Origin: Dyella_A sp050749815
GTDB taxonomy: Bacteria > Pseudomonadota > Gammaproteobacteria > Xanthomonadales > Rhodanobacteraceae
Length of the DNA: 64,000 bases
Reading direction: 5' to 3'
NCBI RefSeq assembly: GCF_050749815.1
Contig: NZ_CP192735.1
Location: forward strand, 2,790,001 to 2,854,000
In this document: positions 1 through 7,180 of the stretch, piece by piece
Layout: each line of letters begins with the position of its first letter
Position numbering within the stretch: the stretch's first letter is position 1
Made by a program: the position numbers and the translations under genes
The notes under the pieces: model-generated
What the model was told of the DNA's origin: nothing
Seen by the model: only the letters and a program-made list of their open reading frames with translations
Database searches by the model: none

Positions 1-637
1 ACAGCTTCTCGATCTCGGCCATCGCCGCACCGATGTCGTCCTTGTAGCCGATGCCCACGCTGAGCTCGAAGCGGCGCGTACCGCGGCGGTTGAAGTTGAT
101 GATCGCGTCGCCGCCGATCTTGGCGTTCGGGATGATCGCCTCGCGGCCGTCGGGCGTCACCAGTTGCGTATACATCAGGTTGATCGCATCGACGCTGCCC
201 ATCGTGCCGCCCACTTCGACGAAATCGCCCACCCGGAACGGGCGGAACAGCGCCAGCAGCACGCCCCAGGCCAGGTTGCTCAGCGAGCCCTGCAGCGACA
301 GGCCGATCGCCAGGCCGCCGGCGCCCAGCGCGGCCACCAGCGGCGCGGACGGCACCCCAGCCACCTGCAGTGCGGTGACGATGAGCAGGGCGATCAGTAT
401 TCCGTACAGCAGATTGCGCAGGAAGCTGGCTAGCGTGACGTCGAAACGGGCGCGACCAAAGGCGCGCTCGGCCACGTTCGCCAGCCGCCGCGCCACCCAG
501 ATGCCCACCAGCACCACCAGCAGCGCGGCAACCAGGCGCAGGCCGAGCTGGATGGCCTGGTCGCCGTAGCGGGCGAGGTCCTGCTGCGAAAAGGGAAGCG
601 CGAGCGCCGCGGTGCGGCCGCCGAGGGCGTGCTGCAT
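1..637 (-). CDS. Small-conductance mechanosensitive channel, MscS family (C-terminus cut by window edge)
   Basis: About 212 codons are visible and the reading frame runs off the left edge without a stop. The N-terminus has an amphipathic stretch and two or three hydrophobic segments. They are followed by the Gly/Ala-rich pore helix typical of MscS (around GAGGLAIGLSLQGSLSN) and then the start of the beta domain (VGDFVEVGGTMGSVDAI, ending around IGYKDDI). MscS channels sit in the inner membrane and release solutes on hypo-osmotic shock. The ATG at 635-637 is preceded by AAGGAG at good spacing, which fixes the start. The family call is secure; the subtype (YbdG/MscM-like or short MscS) cannot be judged without the C-terminus. 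Confidence 0.93.
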   Translation of the reverse strand, partial: MQHALGGRTAALALPFSQQDLARYGDQAIQLGLRLVAALLVVLVGIWVARRLANVAERAFGRARFDVTLASFLRNLLYGILIALLIVTALQVAGVPSAPLVAALGAGGLAIGLSLQGSLSNLAWGVLLALFRPFRVGDFVEVGGTMGSVDAINLMYTQLVTPDGREAIIPNAKIGGDAIINFNRRGTRRFELSVGIGYKDDIGAAMAEIEKL

Positions 638-725
638 GGCCTGATCTCCTTAGAACCCGAAAAAGGATCAGCCTAGGCGGGGCGGCCGCGGAAACCAAGC
701 CGGCGTGCGGCAGGTGGGCAAGACA

Positions 726-752
726 ACGCCGCCGCAACGGGTGCGGCGGCGT
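726..752 (-). terminator. Terminator of the DUF2884 gene
   Basis: A perfect 11-bp stem (ACGCCGCCGCA, 726-736, pairing with 742-752) has a 5-nt loop. On the minus strand it is followed by TTGTCTT. It lies 16 nt after the stop of the gene ending at 769, as expected for an intrinsic terminator, although the T-run is interrupted. Confidence 0.65.
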
Positions 753-768
753 GAAGGAACGCGGCCGA

Positions 769-1575
769 TCAGCGCGCGGCGACCTTGTCCTTGTCGACCT
801 CGTCGTGCTCGCGACCGATCAACTGGAGAGCGGCACCGTTCGGCAGACGGAAATCCAGCTGCTGCTGCAGTTGATCGAGCGCGGCGAGCTTCGGACACAG
901 CGCCTGCGCCCGCACCTCGAGTTGATCGGCGCGCGCGTCCACTTCCTTCTCGATGGTCTTGTCGAGCGAATCGGCGCGCGCTTCCAGCGCCGCGATGCGG
1001 GTCTGGTCACCACTCAGCGCCGCCTTCACGGCGCCGGCGGTCACGGTGCTGACCAGCTCGGACACAGCACCCTCGACGCTGTCGCCGATGGTGTCGCCGA
1101 GGTCGTGCTGGGTCCACACGCCACTGCCGAGCCCGGCGTCGATGCGCGAGAGCGCCTTGGCGTGATCGCGGTTGAGGCGCGCCAGCAGGCGGGAGCGCTC
1201 GTCGCCATCTTCGGCGAACGTGGTGGCCACCGCGGTCAGCGCAGAGAAGCCGATATCCAGCCCTTCGCGAGCGATGCCAGCCACTTCGGGCAGCAGCGCA
1301 CGCACGGAGCGCTCGTAGTCGCGCAGGCGCACGGCGTCCGCTGCACTCACGTCAACCGGGCGGCCGTCCACGCGCAGCTGCCCGTCATGCATGAACACTT
1401 TGGTGGGGGCGCCGTCGTCGCGGCTGAAGGCGACGCCGGCGGCGTCCACCCGCACGTTGTAGTCGGTACTGAAGCTGCACTGGTGATCGACATGGACGAG
1501 GCGGTCATGCGCCTGGGCCTGCGAACCGAACGCGACGCCGATGGCCAGCGTCAGCAGTGAGAGTGTCTTGCGCAT
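769..1575 (-). CDS. Exported DUF2884 (YggN-like) protein, copy 1
   Basis: A 268-residue protein with a cleavable signal peptide (MRKTLSLLTLAIGVAFGSQAQA, cut after AQA), hence periplasmic. The pattern of an N-terminal Cys, a VFMHDGQLRVDGRPVDVS segment and a C-terminal CPKLAALDQLQQQLDFRLP block is typical of the DUF2884/YggN family, whose function is unknown. The start is set at the ATG at 1573-1575 just before the signal peptide; a 16-residue upstream extension is possible but lacks signal-peptide logic. A diverged paralogue lies 1 kb away at 2633-3388, with the same order of blocks. The mature part is rich in charged alpha-helix. Confidence 0.82.
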   Translation of the reverse strand: MRKTLSLLTLAIGVAFGSQAQAHDRLVHVDHQCSFSTDYNVRVDAAGVAFSRDDGAPTKVFMHDGQLRVDGRPVDVSAADAVRLRDYERSVRALLPEVAGIAREGLDIGFSALTAVATTFAEDGDERSRLLARLNRDHAKALSRIDAGLGSGVWTQHDLGDTIGDSVEGAVSELVSTVTAGAVKAALSGDQTRIAALEARADSLDKTIEKEVDARADQLEVRAQALCPKLAALDQLQQQLDFRLPNGAALQLIGREHDEVDKDKVAAR

Positions 1576-1694
1576 GAGCGTATCCCCGTAGTGACGGCGA
1601 GCCCCCAAGGGCTGACCTGCCAACTCAGGATGCGCGGTGGCATGCGCCCGACCATGGGCCAGGCGTCATGCCGTGCCATCAGTCACAACGGGTC

Positions 1695-1976
1695 TCAGCT
1701 GCGGCGATCGTCGATGTTGGCCACTTTTCCACCCAGCACGGTGACCGTGATGACGTGGCCGTCGCGGCTGTACTGCCAGCGCTCGCCCAGCCACGCGCCG
1801 TACTCGTTGTTGATCGGCTCCCGGTACACCGGTTTACCCAGCAGCTCGATCACGCGCGTGGCGGTATCGCCCACGACCAGCACGTGGCTGTCCACGCGCA
1901 GCGTGTCCCCCGCGGCCGCAGCGTGCCAGGGCCCCATGAGGACAGCGAGTAACAGGTATCGGCATCGAGCACGCAT
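1695..1976 (-). CDS. Small exported DUF2845 protein
   Basis: 93 residues with a signal peptide ending near AAAAG. The mature part has the DUF2845 pattern: a short beta strand, VLVVGDTATRVIELLGKP, then a WQYSRDGHVITVTVLGGKVANI block with the YxxxG-like turn seen in SmpA/BamE-like small envelope proteins. The function is unknown. The ATG is preceded by a strong GGAGG. It lies between the two DUF2884 paralogues on the same strand, with gaps of about 100 nt, so separate promoters are possible. Confidence 0.75.
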   Translation of the reverse strand: MRARCRYLLLAVLMGPWHAAAAGDTLRVDSHVLVVGDTATRVIELLGKPVYREPINNEYGAWLGERWQYSRDGHVITVTVLGGKVANIDDRRS

Positions 1977-2074
1977 GGTCCACCTCCGTTTTGGTCCGTT
2001 GCAGTCGGGCCAAGCCTAGCAGCCCGCTTTCCCGGCCGATTTCCCTGGCTGCGCGGTCCTTGGTTCCGATGGGA

Positions 2075-2512
2075 TCAGCGCGCCGCCAGCGCGAGGCTGT
2101 GCATGTCCAGATGCACCGCGTGCACGCGCCCGGACAGCCGGCCGAGCTCCTTCGCCGCCTCGTGGGGCGCCCGCTCCAGCACCTGCTCGAACTGCGCCAG
2201 GAGGGCGGCTTCGCGGCGCGCCAGCAGACGGATCCACTGGCCATCGCTCAAGGTCATGCGGCGCACCCACCAGGTGGCCGGCCGCCAGGGCCGGGGCGTG
2301 TTCCAGCGACCGTGGGTCGCCGGGCGACCTCCCTGGGCGGCCAACTGCATCTGCAGGTCGAGGATCAGCAGTTCCAGGGCCGCGGCGTTTTCCTGCAGCA
2401 CCACGCGCAAGCCCGGCTCCTCCACCTGCTGCGCCGCCTGCTGGCACAGGCGCTGCAGATCGATGCTGCGGCGGATCAGGGCGTTGTAGAGCGGCTGCGA
2501 TGCCAGCGACAC
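2075..2512 (-). CDS. Hypothetical helical-bundle protein
   Basis: 145 residues starting at a GTG (2510-2512) with GGGAGG about eight bases upstream. No signal peptide or membrane segment. The N-terminal 60 residues are amphipathic helix (NALIRRSIDLQRLCQQAAQQV), and a Trp/Arg-rich middle is followed by two more helices. This resembles the ferritin-like four-helix fold of DUF2383/PA2169-type proteins, but I see no metal-ligand pattern, so the family is only suggested. It is on the same strand as the flanking envelope genes with short gaps. No function can be assigned. Confidence 0.55.
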   Translation of the reverse strand: MSLASQPLYNALIRRSIDLQRLCQQAAQQVEEPGLRVVLQENAAALELLILDLQMQLAAQGGRPATHGRWNTPRPWRPATWWVRRMTLSDGQWIRLLARREAALLAQFEQVLERAPHEAAKELGRLSGRVHAVHLDMHSLALAAR

Positions 2513-2571
2513 GGCGCGTGGCCTCCCTTCGGTGGAGGAATACGGTCATGCTCGCGCCCGGCCGCTTACCC

Positions 2572-2585
2572 CCGGGTTAACCCGG
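2572..2585. repeat. 14-bp perfect palindrome
   Basis: CCGGGTTAACCCGG is a perfect palindrome in the 120-nt gap between the helical protein and DUF2884 copy 2. It may be the stem of a terminator for the latter or an operator for the former. No T-run follows. Confidence 0.4.
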
Positions 2586-2632
2586 CCGGCCCCGGCATGG
2601 CGGGCTTTAGCTGCGGTTCGCTTTCGCGCGAG

Positions 2633-3388
2633 TCAGTGCCCGCCCACGGTGAGCAGGTTCAACGGCCGCCCGGCGCCGTCACGCACGCCCTGCTGCAGCT
2701 CGGCGAGACGGCGGATCGACGGGCATAGCGCGTCCACCTGCGGCGCCAGCGCCTGCATGCGTCGCTCCAGCCGCGGCCGCAGCGCGGTGGTGAGGTCGGC
2801 GGCCTGGTCGCGCAGGCGCGCTGCGGTCTGCAGATCCCCGCTCATGGCGGCCTGCAGCGCCTGCTGGCCCAGGTCACCGGCAACGATGGGCGCAAGGTCG
2901 CTGGCGATCTGGTTGCCCAGCGCCTGCGCCGCATCACCCTGCCAGTCATGCGTGCTGCGACTGCTGTCGATGCGCTGGCGCAGCTGCGCGGCGTCGGCGG
3001 TGAGGCGTTGATCGAGTTCGGCACGCGAGGCCGCGCTGAGCGCCATGCCGGCCGCCTCCTCGCGCAGGGCCTGAACGGCGAGATCCACGCCGCGCTTGCC
3101 CACCGCACGCACCTTCGGCACCAGCGTCCGCAACTCCCGCTCGAACAGCGACAGACGGTCCTCGTCTTCGGCGTTCAAACGCACCGGCACGCCATCGGCC
3201 TGCAGCTGACCATCGCGGAGCACCAGCCGCTGCGGCGCCGGCGCAGCGCGATCGAAGATCAAACGGTCCGGCTGCACCGTGACATCGAAGCTGCTGCTGG
3301 CCTGGCAGCGGGTGGCGAGTTGCTGGGCCTGCAGCGGGCCGGCCAAGAACAACGCGGAGGACAGGATGGCAAGAGCGAGAAAACGCAT
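2633..3388 (-). CDS. Exported DUF2884 (YggN-like) protein, copy 2
   Basis: 251 residues with a signal peptide (MRFLALAILSSALFLAGPLQA). It parallels copy 1: mature N-terminal Cys, RLVLRDGQLQADGVPVRL, a LSLFERELRTLVPKV helix and a C-terminal DALCPSIRRLAELQQGV motif. The start is the ATG at 3386-3388; the frame is open much further upstream, but that extension overlaps the next gene and has no signal-peptide function. Likely periplasmic. The two paralogues look like an old tandem duplication. Confidence 0.8.
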   Translation of the reverse strand: MRFLALAILSSALFLAGPLQAQQLATRCQASSSFDVTVQPDRLIFDRAAPAPQRLVLRDGQLQADGVPVRLNAEDEDRLSLFERELRTLVPKVRAVGKRGVDLAVQALREEAAGMALSAASRAELDQRLTADAAQLRQRIDSSRSTHDWQGDAAQALGNQIASDLAPIVAGDLGQQALQAAMSGDLQTAARLRDQAADLTTALRPRLERRMQALAPQVDALCPSIRRLAELQQGVRDGAGRPLNLLTVGGH

Positions 3389-3462
3389 GGGCGACTCGGA
3401 TGCATAGGGACAGCCATCGATACCTGCGCCGCCGCCAATCGCCGCTGAATCCGCGCGCCTAC

Positions 3463-3981
3463 TCAGCCCCGGCGCCGAAACTGCGCGCGCACCGCCGGCT
3501 GGCCGAGCCGCCACACCAGCCAGCACAACACCACGATCCCGACCGCGTCGAAGGCGAGCGAGAGATGCACCCGGCGCGCCTCCTGCGCCACCAGCGCCGC
3601 GGCGTCGGCCATGCCGTGCGTCTGGCCGCTCCAGTCCAGCCAGTGGCGGTACAGCAGCACGCCGCTCAGCAGCAGGCCGAGCGCAAGCAGGGCGAGCGCC
3701 ACCCGCAACACCGGCCGCGCCCAACCCTGGCGCAGGATGCCGGCGGCGCAGAACACCACCAGCGCCGCCGCTGCGATGAAGTAGGCCGCATCCCAGCCCA
3801 GCATGGCGTGCAGTGCGGCGCGCCCTTCGGCGTCGAGCGTCGTGCTTCCCAGCACCGACCACACGCGCTGACCGTGCACGCCGTACTGCATGGCGCCGAA
3901 GGCGGCCAGCAACAGGATCACCCACAGGCCGAGGCGCCATAACGCGAATCGCGGATAAGTCGCCGCGTTGTCGTTGGCCAC
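3463..3981 (-). CDS. Four-helix integral membrane protein of unknown function
   Basis: 172 residues with four hydrophobic segments (around residues 15-35, 65-83, 90-110 and 145-160) and an Arg-rich C-terminus on the cytoplasmic side. No recognised catalytic motif. The GTG start at 3979-3981 lies 2 nt after the stop of the upstream peroxiredoxin gene, with a G-rich ribosome site inside that gene's end. The two are therefore almost certainly co-transcribed and probably translationally coupled. The family is not recognised; a role next to a periplasmic peroxidase is an inference from position only. Confidence 0.7.
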   Translation of the reverse strand: MANDNAATYPRFALWRLGLWVILLLAAFGAMQYGVHGQRVWSVLGSTTLDAEGRAALHAMLGWDAAYFIAAAALVVFCAAGILRQGWARPVLRVALALLALGLLLSGVLLYRHWLDWSGQTHGMADAAALVAQEARRVHLSLAFDAVGIVVLCWLVWRLGQPAVRAQFRRRG

Positions 3982-3983
3982 GG

Positions 3984-4514
3984 TCAGCCCCCCGCCTTCA
4001 GCGACGCGAGGTCGCGCAGCACCTGCGCAGAGTTCTTCTCCGGATCGACATCCTCATAAACCTTCGCCACCTTGCCTTGCGGATCGATCAGGAACGTGGT
4101 GCGGCGCGCGTAGTGGAATCCCACCGTGGACGAGAGCACGCCATAGGCGGTGGACATTTGATGCGCGCTGTCGGCGAGCAAAGGAAACGGAACGCGGTAC
4201 TTCTGCGCGAATTTCGCGTGCGACGCCACGTCGTCCAGGCTCACCCCGATCACGTCGGCACCGGCCTTGCGCAGCTTGGCGATGTCATCGCGAAAAGTGC
4301 AGACCTCGGTGGTGCAGCCGGGAGTGAAGTCCTTCGGATAGAAGTACATCACCAGCCAGTGCCCACGGTAATCGGCCAGAGTGCGCCAGTGGCCGTTCTG
4401 GTCCTGCAGGCGGAAATCGGGCGCGGTGGCGCCGGGCTGCGGGATGGCGGCGTGCGCGGAGATCGTGGTGCCGCACAGCAGCGCAAGCGCTAGCAACAGC
4501 AAGAGGCGACGCAT
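3984..4514 (-). CDS. Exported peroxiredoxin, BCP/PrxQ type
   Basis: 176 residues: a signal peptide (about 22 residues, cut near AHA) followed by an AhpC/TSA thioredoxin-like domain. The peroxidatic Cys is C67 in DFTPGCTTEVC and the resolving Cys is C72 five residues later, the PrxQ/BCP arrangement with an intramolecular disulfide. The family reduces H2O2 and organic hydroperoxides. BCP is normally cytoplasmic, so the signal peptide places this one in the periplasm. It is the first gene of a two-gene unit with the membrane protein at 3463-3981. The family is certain; the reductant is unknown. Confidence 0.9.
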   Translation of the reverse strand: MRRLLLLLALALLCGTTISAHAAIPQPGATAPDFRLQDQNGHWRTLADYRGHWLVMYFYPKDFTPGCTTEVCTFRDDIAKLRKAGADVIGVSLDDVASHAKFAQKYRVPFPLLADSAHQMSTAYGVLSSTVGFHYARRTTFLIDPQGKVAKVYEDVDPEKNSAQVLRDLASLKAGG

Positions 4515-4567
4515 CGAGGCAGCTCCGTATCGGTGGCGGAACGGCGCAGTTTAGCGCTGCCCATGCA

Positions 4568-4591
4568 CAAGGGCGCCCGCAGGCGCCCTTG
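4568..4591 (-). terminator. Strong hairpin downstream of the exported protein at 4630
   Basis: A perfect 10-bp stem (CAAGGGCGCC / GGCGCCCTTG) with a CGCA loop lies 39 nt after the stop codon of the minus-strand gene at 4630-5079. There is no good T-run, so it may be a processing or stabilising hairpin rather than a classical terminator. Confidence 0.5.
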
Positions 4592-4629
4592 GCAAACCGT
4601 CGTGCCGGCATATGCCGGCGGAGCCGGAA

Positions 4630-5079
4630 TTACTGGCGGCTGATGGTGAACTTGCCCACCGAGATGCCGAGGTTCACGCCCTCACCCGTGCCGGCGAGCG
4701 CCAGCGAGGTGGTGCCCTTGGTCAGCACCTGGGCCGTGCTGCTCTTGACCACGCCGGCCTCGGCGCCGGCCTGGGCGTAATCGCCGAACACCTCGTCGAT
4801 GCCGTGCACCTTGCTGATTTCGCCCTTGCCGTTGTCGATGTGGTACTTGCCGGCGGTGAGACCACCGCCGACCACCGCGATCTTCACGCGGGCCGACTGG
4901 CCGTTGTCGCAGGTCACCATGCCGGTGCCCTCGGCATGCTTGTAGAGGATCGACCAGCCCGACAGGTTGTACGTCAGGTCGCACTTGACGGTGGCCTCGG
5001 CGGCCTTGGCACCGGTGGCGCCCATCGCGCCGGCCGTAGCCAGCAGGAGGGCGGCGAGAGCGTGATTGCGCTTGATCAT
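4630..5079 (-). CDS. Small exported protein of unknown function
   Basis: 149 residues starting at MIKRNH, whose ATG is preceded by AAGGAG. A signal peptide ends near AKAA. The mature part is a glycine-rich, beta-strand protein: VKCDLTYNLSGWSILYK, a second Cys in GMVTCDNGQ, and a repetitive Gly/Ala tail ending LGISVGKFTISRQ. The alternation looks like a small beta-barrel or lipid-binding envelope protein, with distant similarity of pattern to EipA/DUF1134 proteins. I would not assign it. The two Cys may form a disulfide. It is monocistronic, divergent from the YihY gene across about 250 nt. Confidence 0.7.
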   Translation of the reverse strand: MIKRNHALAALLLATAGAMGATGAKAAEATVKCDLTYNLSGWSILYKHAEGTGMVTCDNGQSARVKIAVVGGGLTAGKYHIDNGKGEISKVHGIDEVFGDYAQAGAEAGVVKSSTAQVLTKGTTSLALAGTGEGVNLGISVGKFTISRQ

Positions 5080-5333
5080 GGTGAACTCCTTGTGGATGAA
5101 CGTGCTGTGCCGGGTTGAACCGGGAGCCACGGGACCGACCGCGGCGCGGCCAGGGTCCCGAGTGGTGGGGCGCAGCATCGGCACGGCGGCGTGAGGACTT
5201 CGTGCACCGCGGGCGAGGATTCAGTGAGTGCGCGTGGGCCGGGCGTCCACGCCGCGCTGTCGTCGGCCAACCGTTCACATTCGGGCCGCGCAGCAGCCAT
5301 CATCGTGGCGTCCCTCCCCAACGGAGCCGTCCC

Positions 5334-6239
5334 GTGCCAGATCCCGACGTCCCGATGTCGCGAACGCATCGTGTCCTGCACAAGGGTTGGGCGATCGTGC
5401 AGCGCACGGCGCAGGGTTTTGCGCACGACGAACTGACCACGCGGGCGGCGGCGCTGGCGTTCTATTCGGCGCTGTCCTTTGCGCCGCTGCTTGTGCTGCT
5501 GCTGTGGGTGGTGACGTCGCTGGAGCCGGCCTGGCAGCAGCAACTCGTCGTCTCGCTGCAGCATCTGCTGGGGCCGCGCGCCGCCGATGCGGTCACCCTG
5601 GTGCTGGACAACGCCCGCGAGCGCCCCGGCGTGGGCAGCTGGGCGGGGCTGTTCGGGCTGGGCGTCACGCTGGTCGGTGCATCGGCGGTATTCGCCCAGC
5701 TGCAGGGCGCGATCAACCGCGTGTGGAATCTCGCGCCGCGACCGGGCGGCGCGGTGCTGGACTGGCTGCGTGCCCGCATGCTGGCGCTGGGTCTGCTGCT
5801 GTCGCTGGCGTTCCTGATGGTGGTCTCGTTCGCCGCCAGCGCGTTGATCGCGGTGTTCGTGCGCGGCGACACGCTGGCCTGGCAGGTACTGGAGGCACTA
5901 ATCAGCCTCAGCGTGTTCACCGCAGTCTTCGCGGCGATCTTCAAGGTGCTGCCCGATGCCACCATCGCCTGGCCGGATGCCGTGGTCGGCGCCGCGCTGA
6001 CCGCGGTGCTGTTCGCCGCGGGCAAGTTTGCGATCGGCCTGTACCTCGCCCGCAGCAACGTGGGCGGCGCCTACGGCTCGGCCGGGGGCGTGGTGGTGCT
6101 GCTGGTGTGGGTCTACTACTCCGCCCTGATCCTGCTGCTGGGTGCCGAGCTCACCCAATCGGTGGCCGAGGTGGGTGGGCGGCCGATCGTGCCGCGCGCG
6201 CATGCGGTGGTCCGGCGACGCGGCGCGGACACGGCCTGA
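5334..6239 (+). CDS. YihY/BrkB family inner-membrane protein
   Basis: About 301 residues with six hydrophobic helices. It has the family signatures: AAALAFYSALSFAPLLVLLL at the first helix, the AQLQGAINRVWNL loop, and SNVGGAYGSAGGVVVLLVWVYYSALILLLGAELTQ at the end. The family was once called ribonuclease BN, but that was a misassignment, and its role (transport or virulence-related envelope function) is unsettled. I chose the GTG at 5334 because GGAG sits six bases upstream; the ATG at 5355 lacks a ribosome site. The charged C-terminal tail is cytoplasmic. Confidence 0.9.
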   Translation: MPDPDVPMSRTHRVLHKGWAIVQRTAQGFAHDELTTRAAALAFYSALSFAPLLVLLLWVVTSLEPAWQQQLVVSLQHLLGPRAADAVTLVLDNARERPGVGSWAGLFGLGVTLVGASAVFAQLQGAINRVWNLAPRPGGAVLDWLRARMLALGLLLSLAFLMVVSFAASALIAVFVRGDTLAWQVLEALISLSVFTAVFAAIFKVLPDATIAWPDAVVGAALTAVLFAAGKFAIGLYLARSNVGGAYGSAGGVVVLLVWVYYSALILLLGAELTQSVAEVGGRPIVPRAHAVVRRRGADTA

Positions 6240-6316
6240 TTACGCGCGATGCACTGCGAGCTCACGGCGCCGGCCGGACACTGCGGCCGTGTTCCCACCC
6301 ACTCCCGGAGGCCATC

Positions 6317-6655
6317 ATGTCCCGTCGATTCCTGCTCCCTGCCCTCGCCGCCCTCACGCTCGCGGCCGGGGTGCCCGATGTGCACGCCCAGCATCGCGGC
6401 CGGCACCAGGTGTGTGAAGACGTGCGTGTGGCCAACGCGCCGGCCAAGGACAAGCACCAGATCGCCGGCACGGCGGTCGGCGCGGTAGCCGGCGGCCTGC
6501 TCGGCCATCAGGTCGGCGGCGGCAAGGGCAAGACGCTTGCCACCATCGGTGGCGCCGTCGCTGGCGGCTACGCCGGCAAGAAGGTGCAGGAGCACCACCA
6601 GGATAAGAACGCCGGCACCCACATCGAGCGCCGTTGCCACTGGGTCGACGACTGA
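6317..6655 (+). CDS. Glycine-zipper 2TM exported protein
   Basis: 112 residues: a signal peptide to about AHA, then a Cys (HQVCEDV). Next come two glycine-zipper helices (IAGTAVGAVAGGLLGHQVGG and TLATIGGAVAGGYAGKKV) joined by a GGGKGKT turn, and a second Cys near the end (ERRCHWVDD). Glycine-zipper 2TM (Rick_17kDa-like) proteins are outer-membrane or envelope proteins linked to stress. There is no lipobox, so it is probably a free or membrane-inserted periplasmic protein. A good GGAGG precedes the ATG. It follows YihY by 77 nt on the same strand. Confidence 0.82.
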   Translation: MSRRFLLPALAALTLAAGVPDVHAQHRGRHQVCEDVRVANAPAKDKHQIAGTAVGAVAGGLLGHQVGGGKGKTLATIGGAVAGGYAGKKVQEHHQDKNAGTHIERRCHWVDD

Positions 6656-6739
6656 CGTTGCGCGGGTCGCACTGCCATCGCTTTCGCGGTCTGCGTGGCA
6701 TGATCCCTCTGCAGATCACGCAGGCCGCGGAGGTGCCCG

Positions 6740-7156
6740 ATGTTCAAGTATTCACTGGTCGGCTATGACGGTTCGGACACGTCCAGGCGGGGCTTCGAGC
6801 TGGCCATGGCGCTGGCGCGCCTTAATCACGGGCGAGTCCGCGTGGTGTCGGTGCTGCAGGTGACCGAGGCCGGCGCCGACGCTTGCGCGTTGATGATGGC
6901 CGACTCCGGCACCGCGCGGGCGCGCGAGCTGCTGGAAGAGCTCAAGGCGCTGGAACCGGACGCCGAGGCGCTGGTGGATGTGGAGCTGACCCACGGCAGC
7001 CCGGGCGACGTGCTGATCAACCAGCTCGAGCAGCATGGCTGCGACCACATCGTGATCGGTCACACCGAGCGCGGGGCGCTGGCGCGCTTCCTGCTGGGCT
7101 CGGTATCCGGCGACGTGCTGGCGCGCGCCCACGTACCGGTGACGGTGGTGCGCTAG
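6740..7156 (+). CDS. Universal stress protein UspA family
   Basis: 138 residues forming one Usp domain: YSLVGYDGSDTSRRGFELA at the N-terminus, a dimer-forming VPVTVVR end, and the nucleotide-loop region near residues 107-121. The ATP-binding signature G-x2-G-x9-G-S/T reads G107-H-T-E110-x9-G120-S121, so the second glycine is Glu. This may weaken nucleotide binding. Cytoplasmic; the family acts in survival under stress. The stop codon lies in the loop of a 13-bp hairpin that probably ends the transcript, before the convergent alcohol dehydrogenase. Confidence 0.9.
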   Translation: MFKYSLVGYDGSDTSRRGFELAMALARLNHGRVRVVSVLQVTEAGADACALMMADSGTARARELLEELKALEPDAEALVDVELTHGSPGDVLINQLEQHGCDHIVIGHTERGALARFLLGSVSGDVLARAHVPVTVVR

Positions 7157-7169
7157 GCACCACCGTCAC
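7139..7169. terminator. Hairpin overlapping the uspA stop codon
   Basis: A perfect 13-bp stem (7139-7151 with 7157-7169) encloses the 5-nt loop GCTAG, which contains the TAG stop of the Usp gene. It lies between two convergent genes only 24 nt apart. No T-run follows on either strand, so it may be a termination aid or a 3'-end stabiliser. Confidence 0.55.
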
Positions 7170-7180
7170 TTCCCGCAAGG

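Noticed and set aside
4630..5184. Longer form of the exported protein starting at 5184
   Set aside because: The extra 35 residues would bury the signal peptide; the internal ATG at 5079 has a strong ribosome site.
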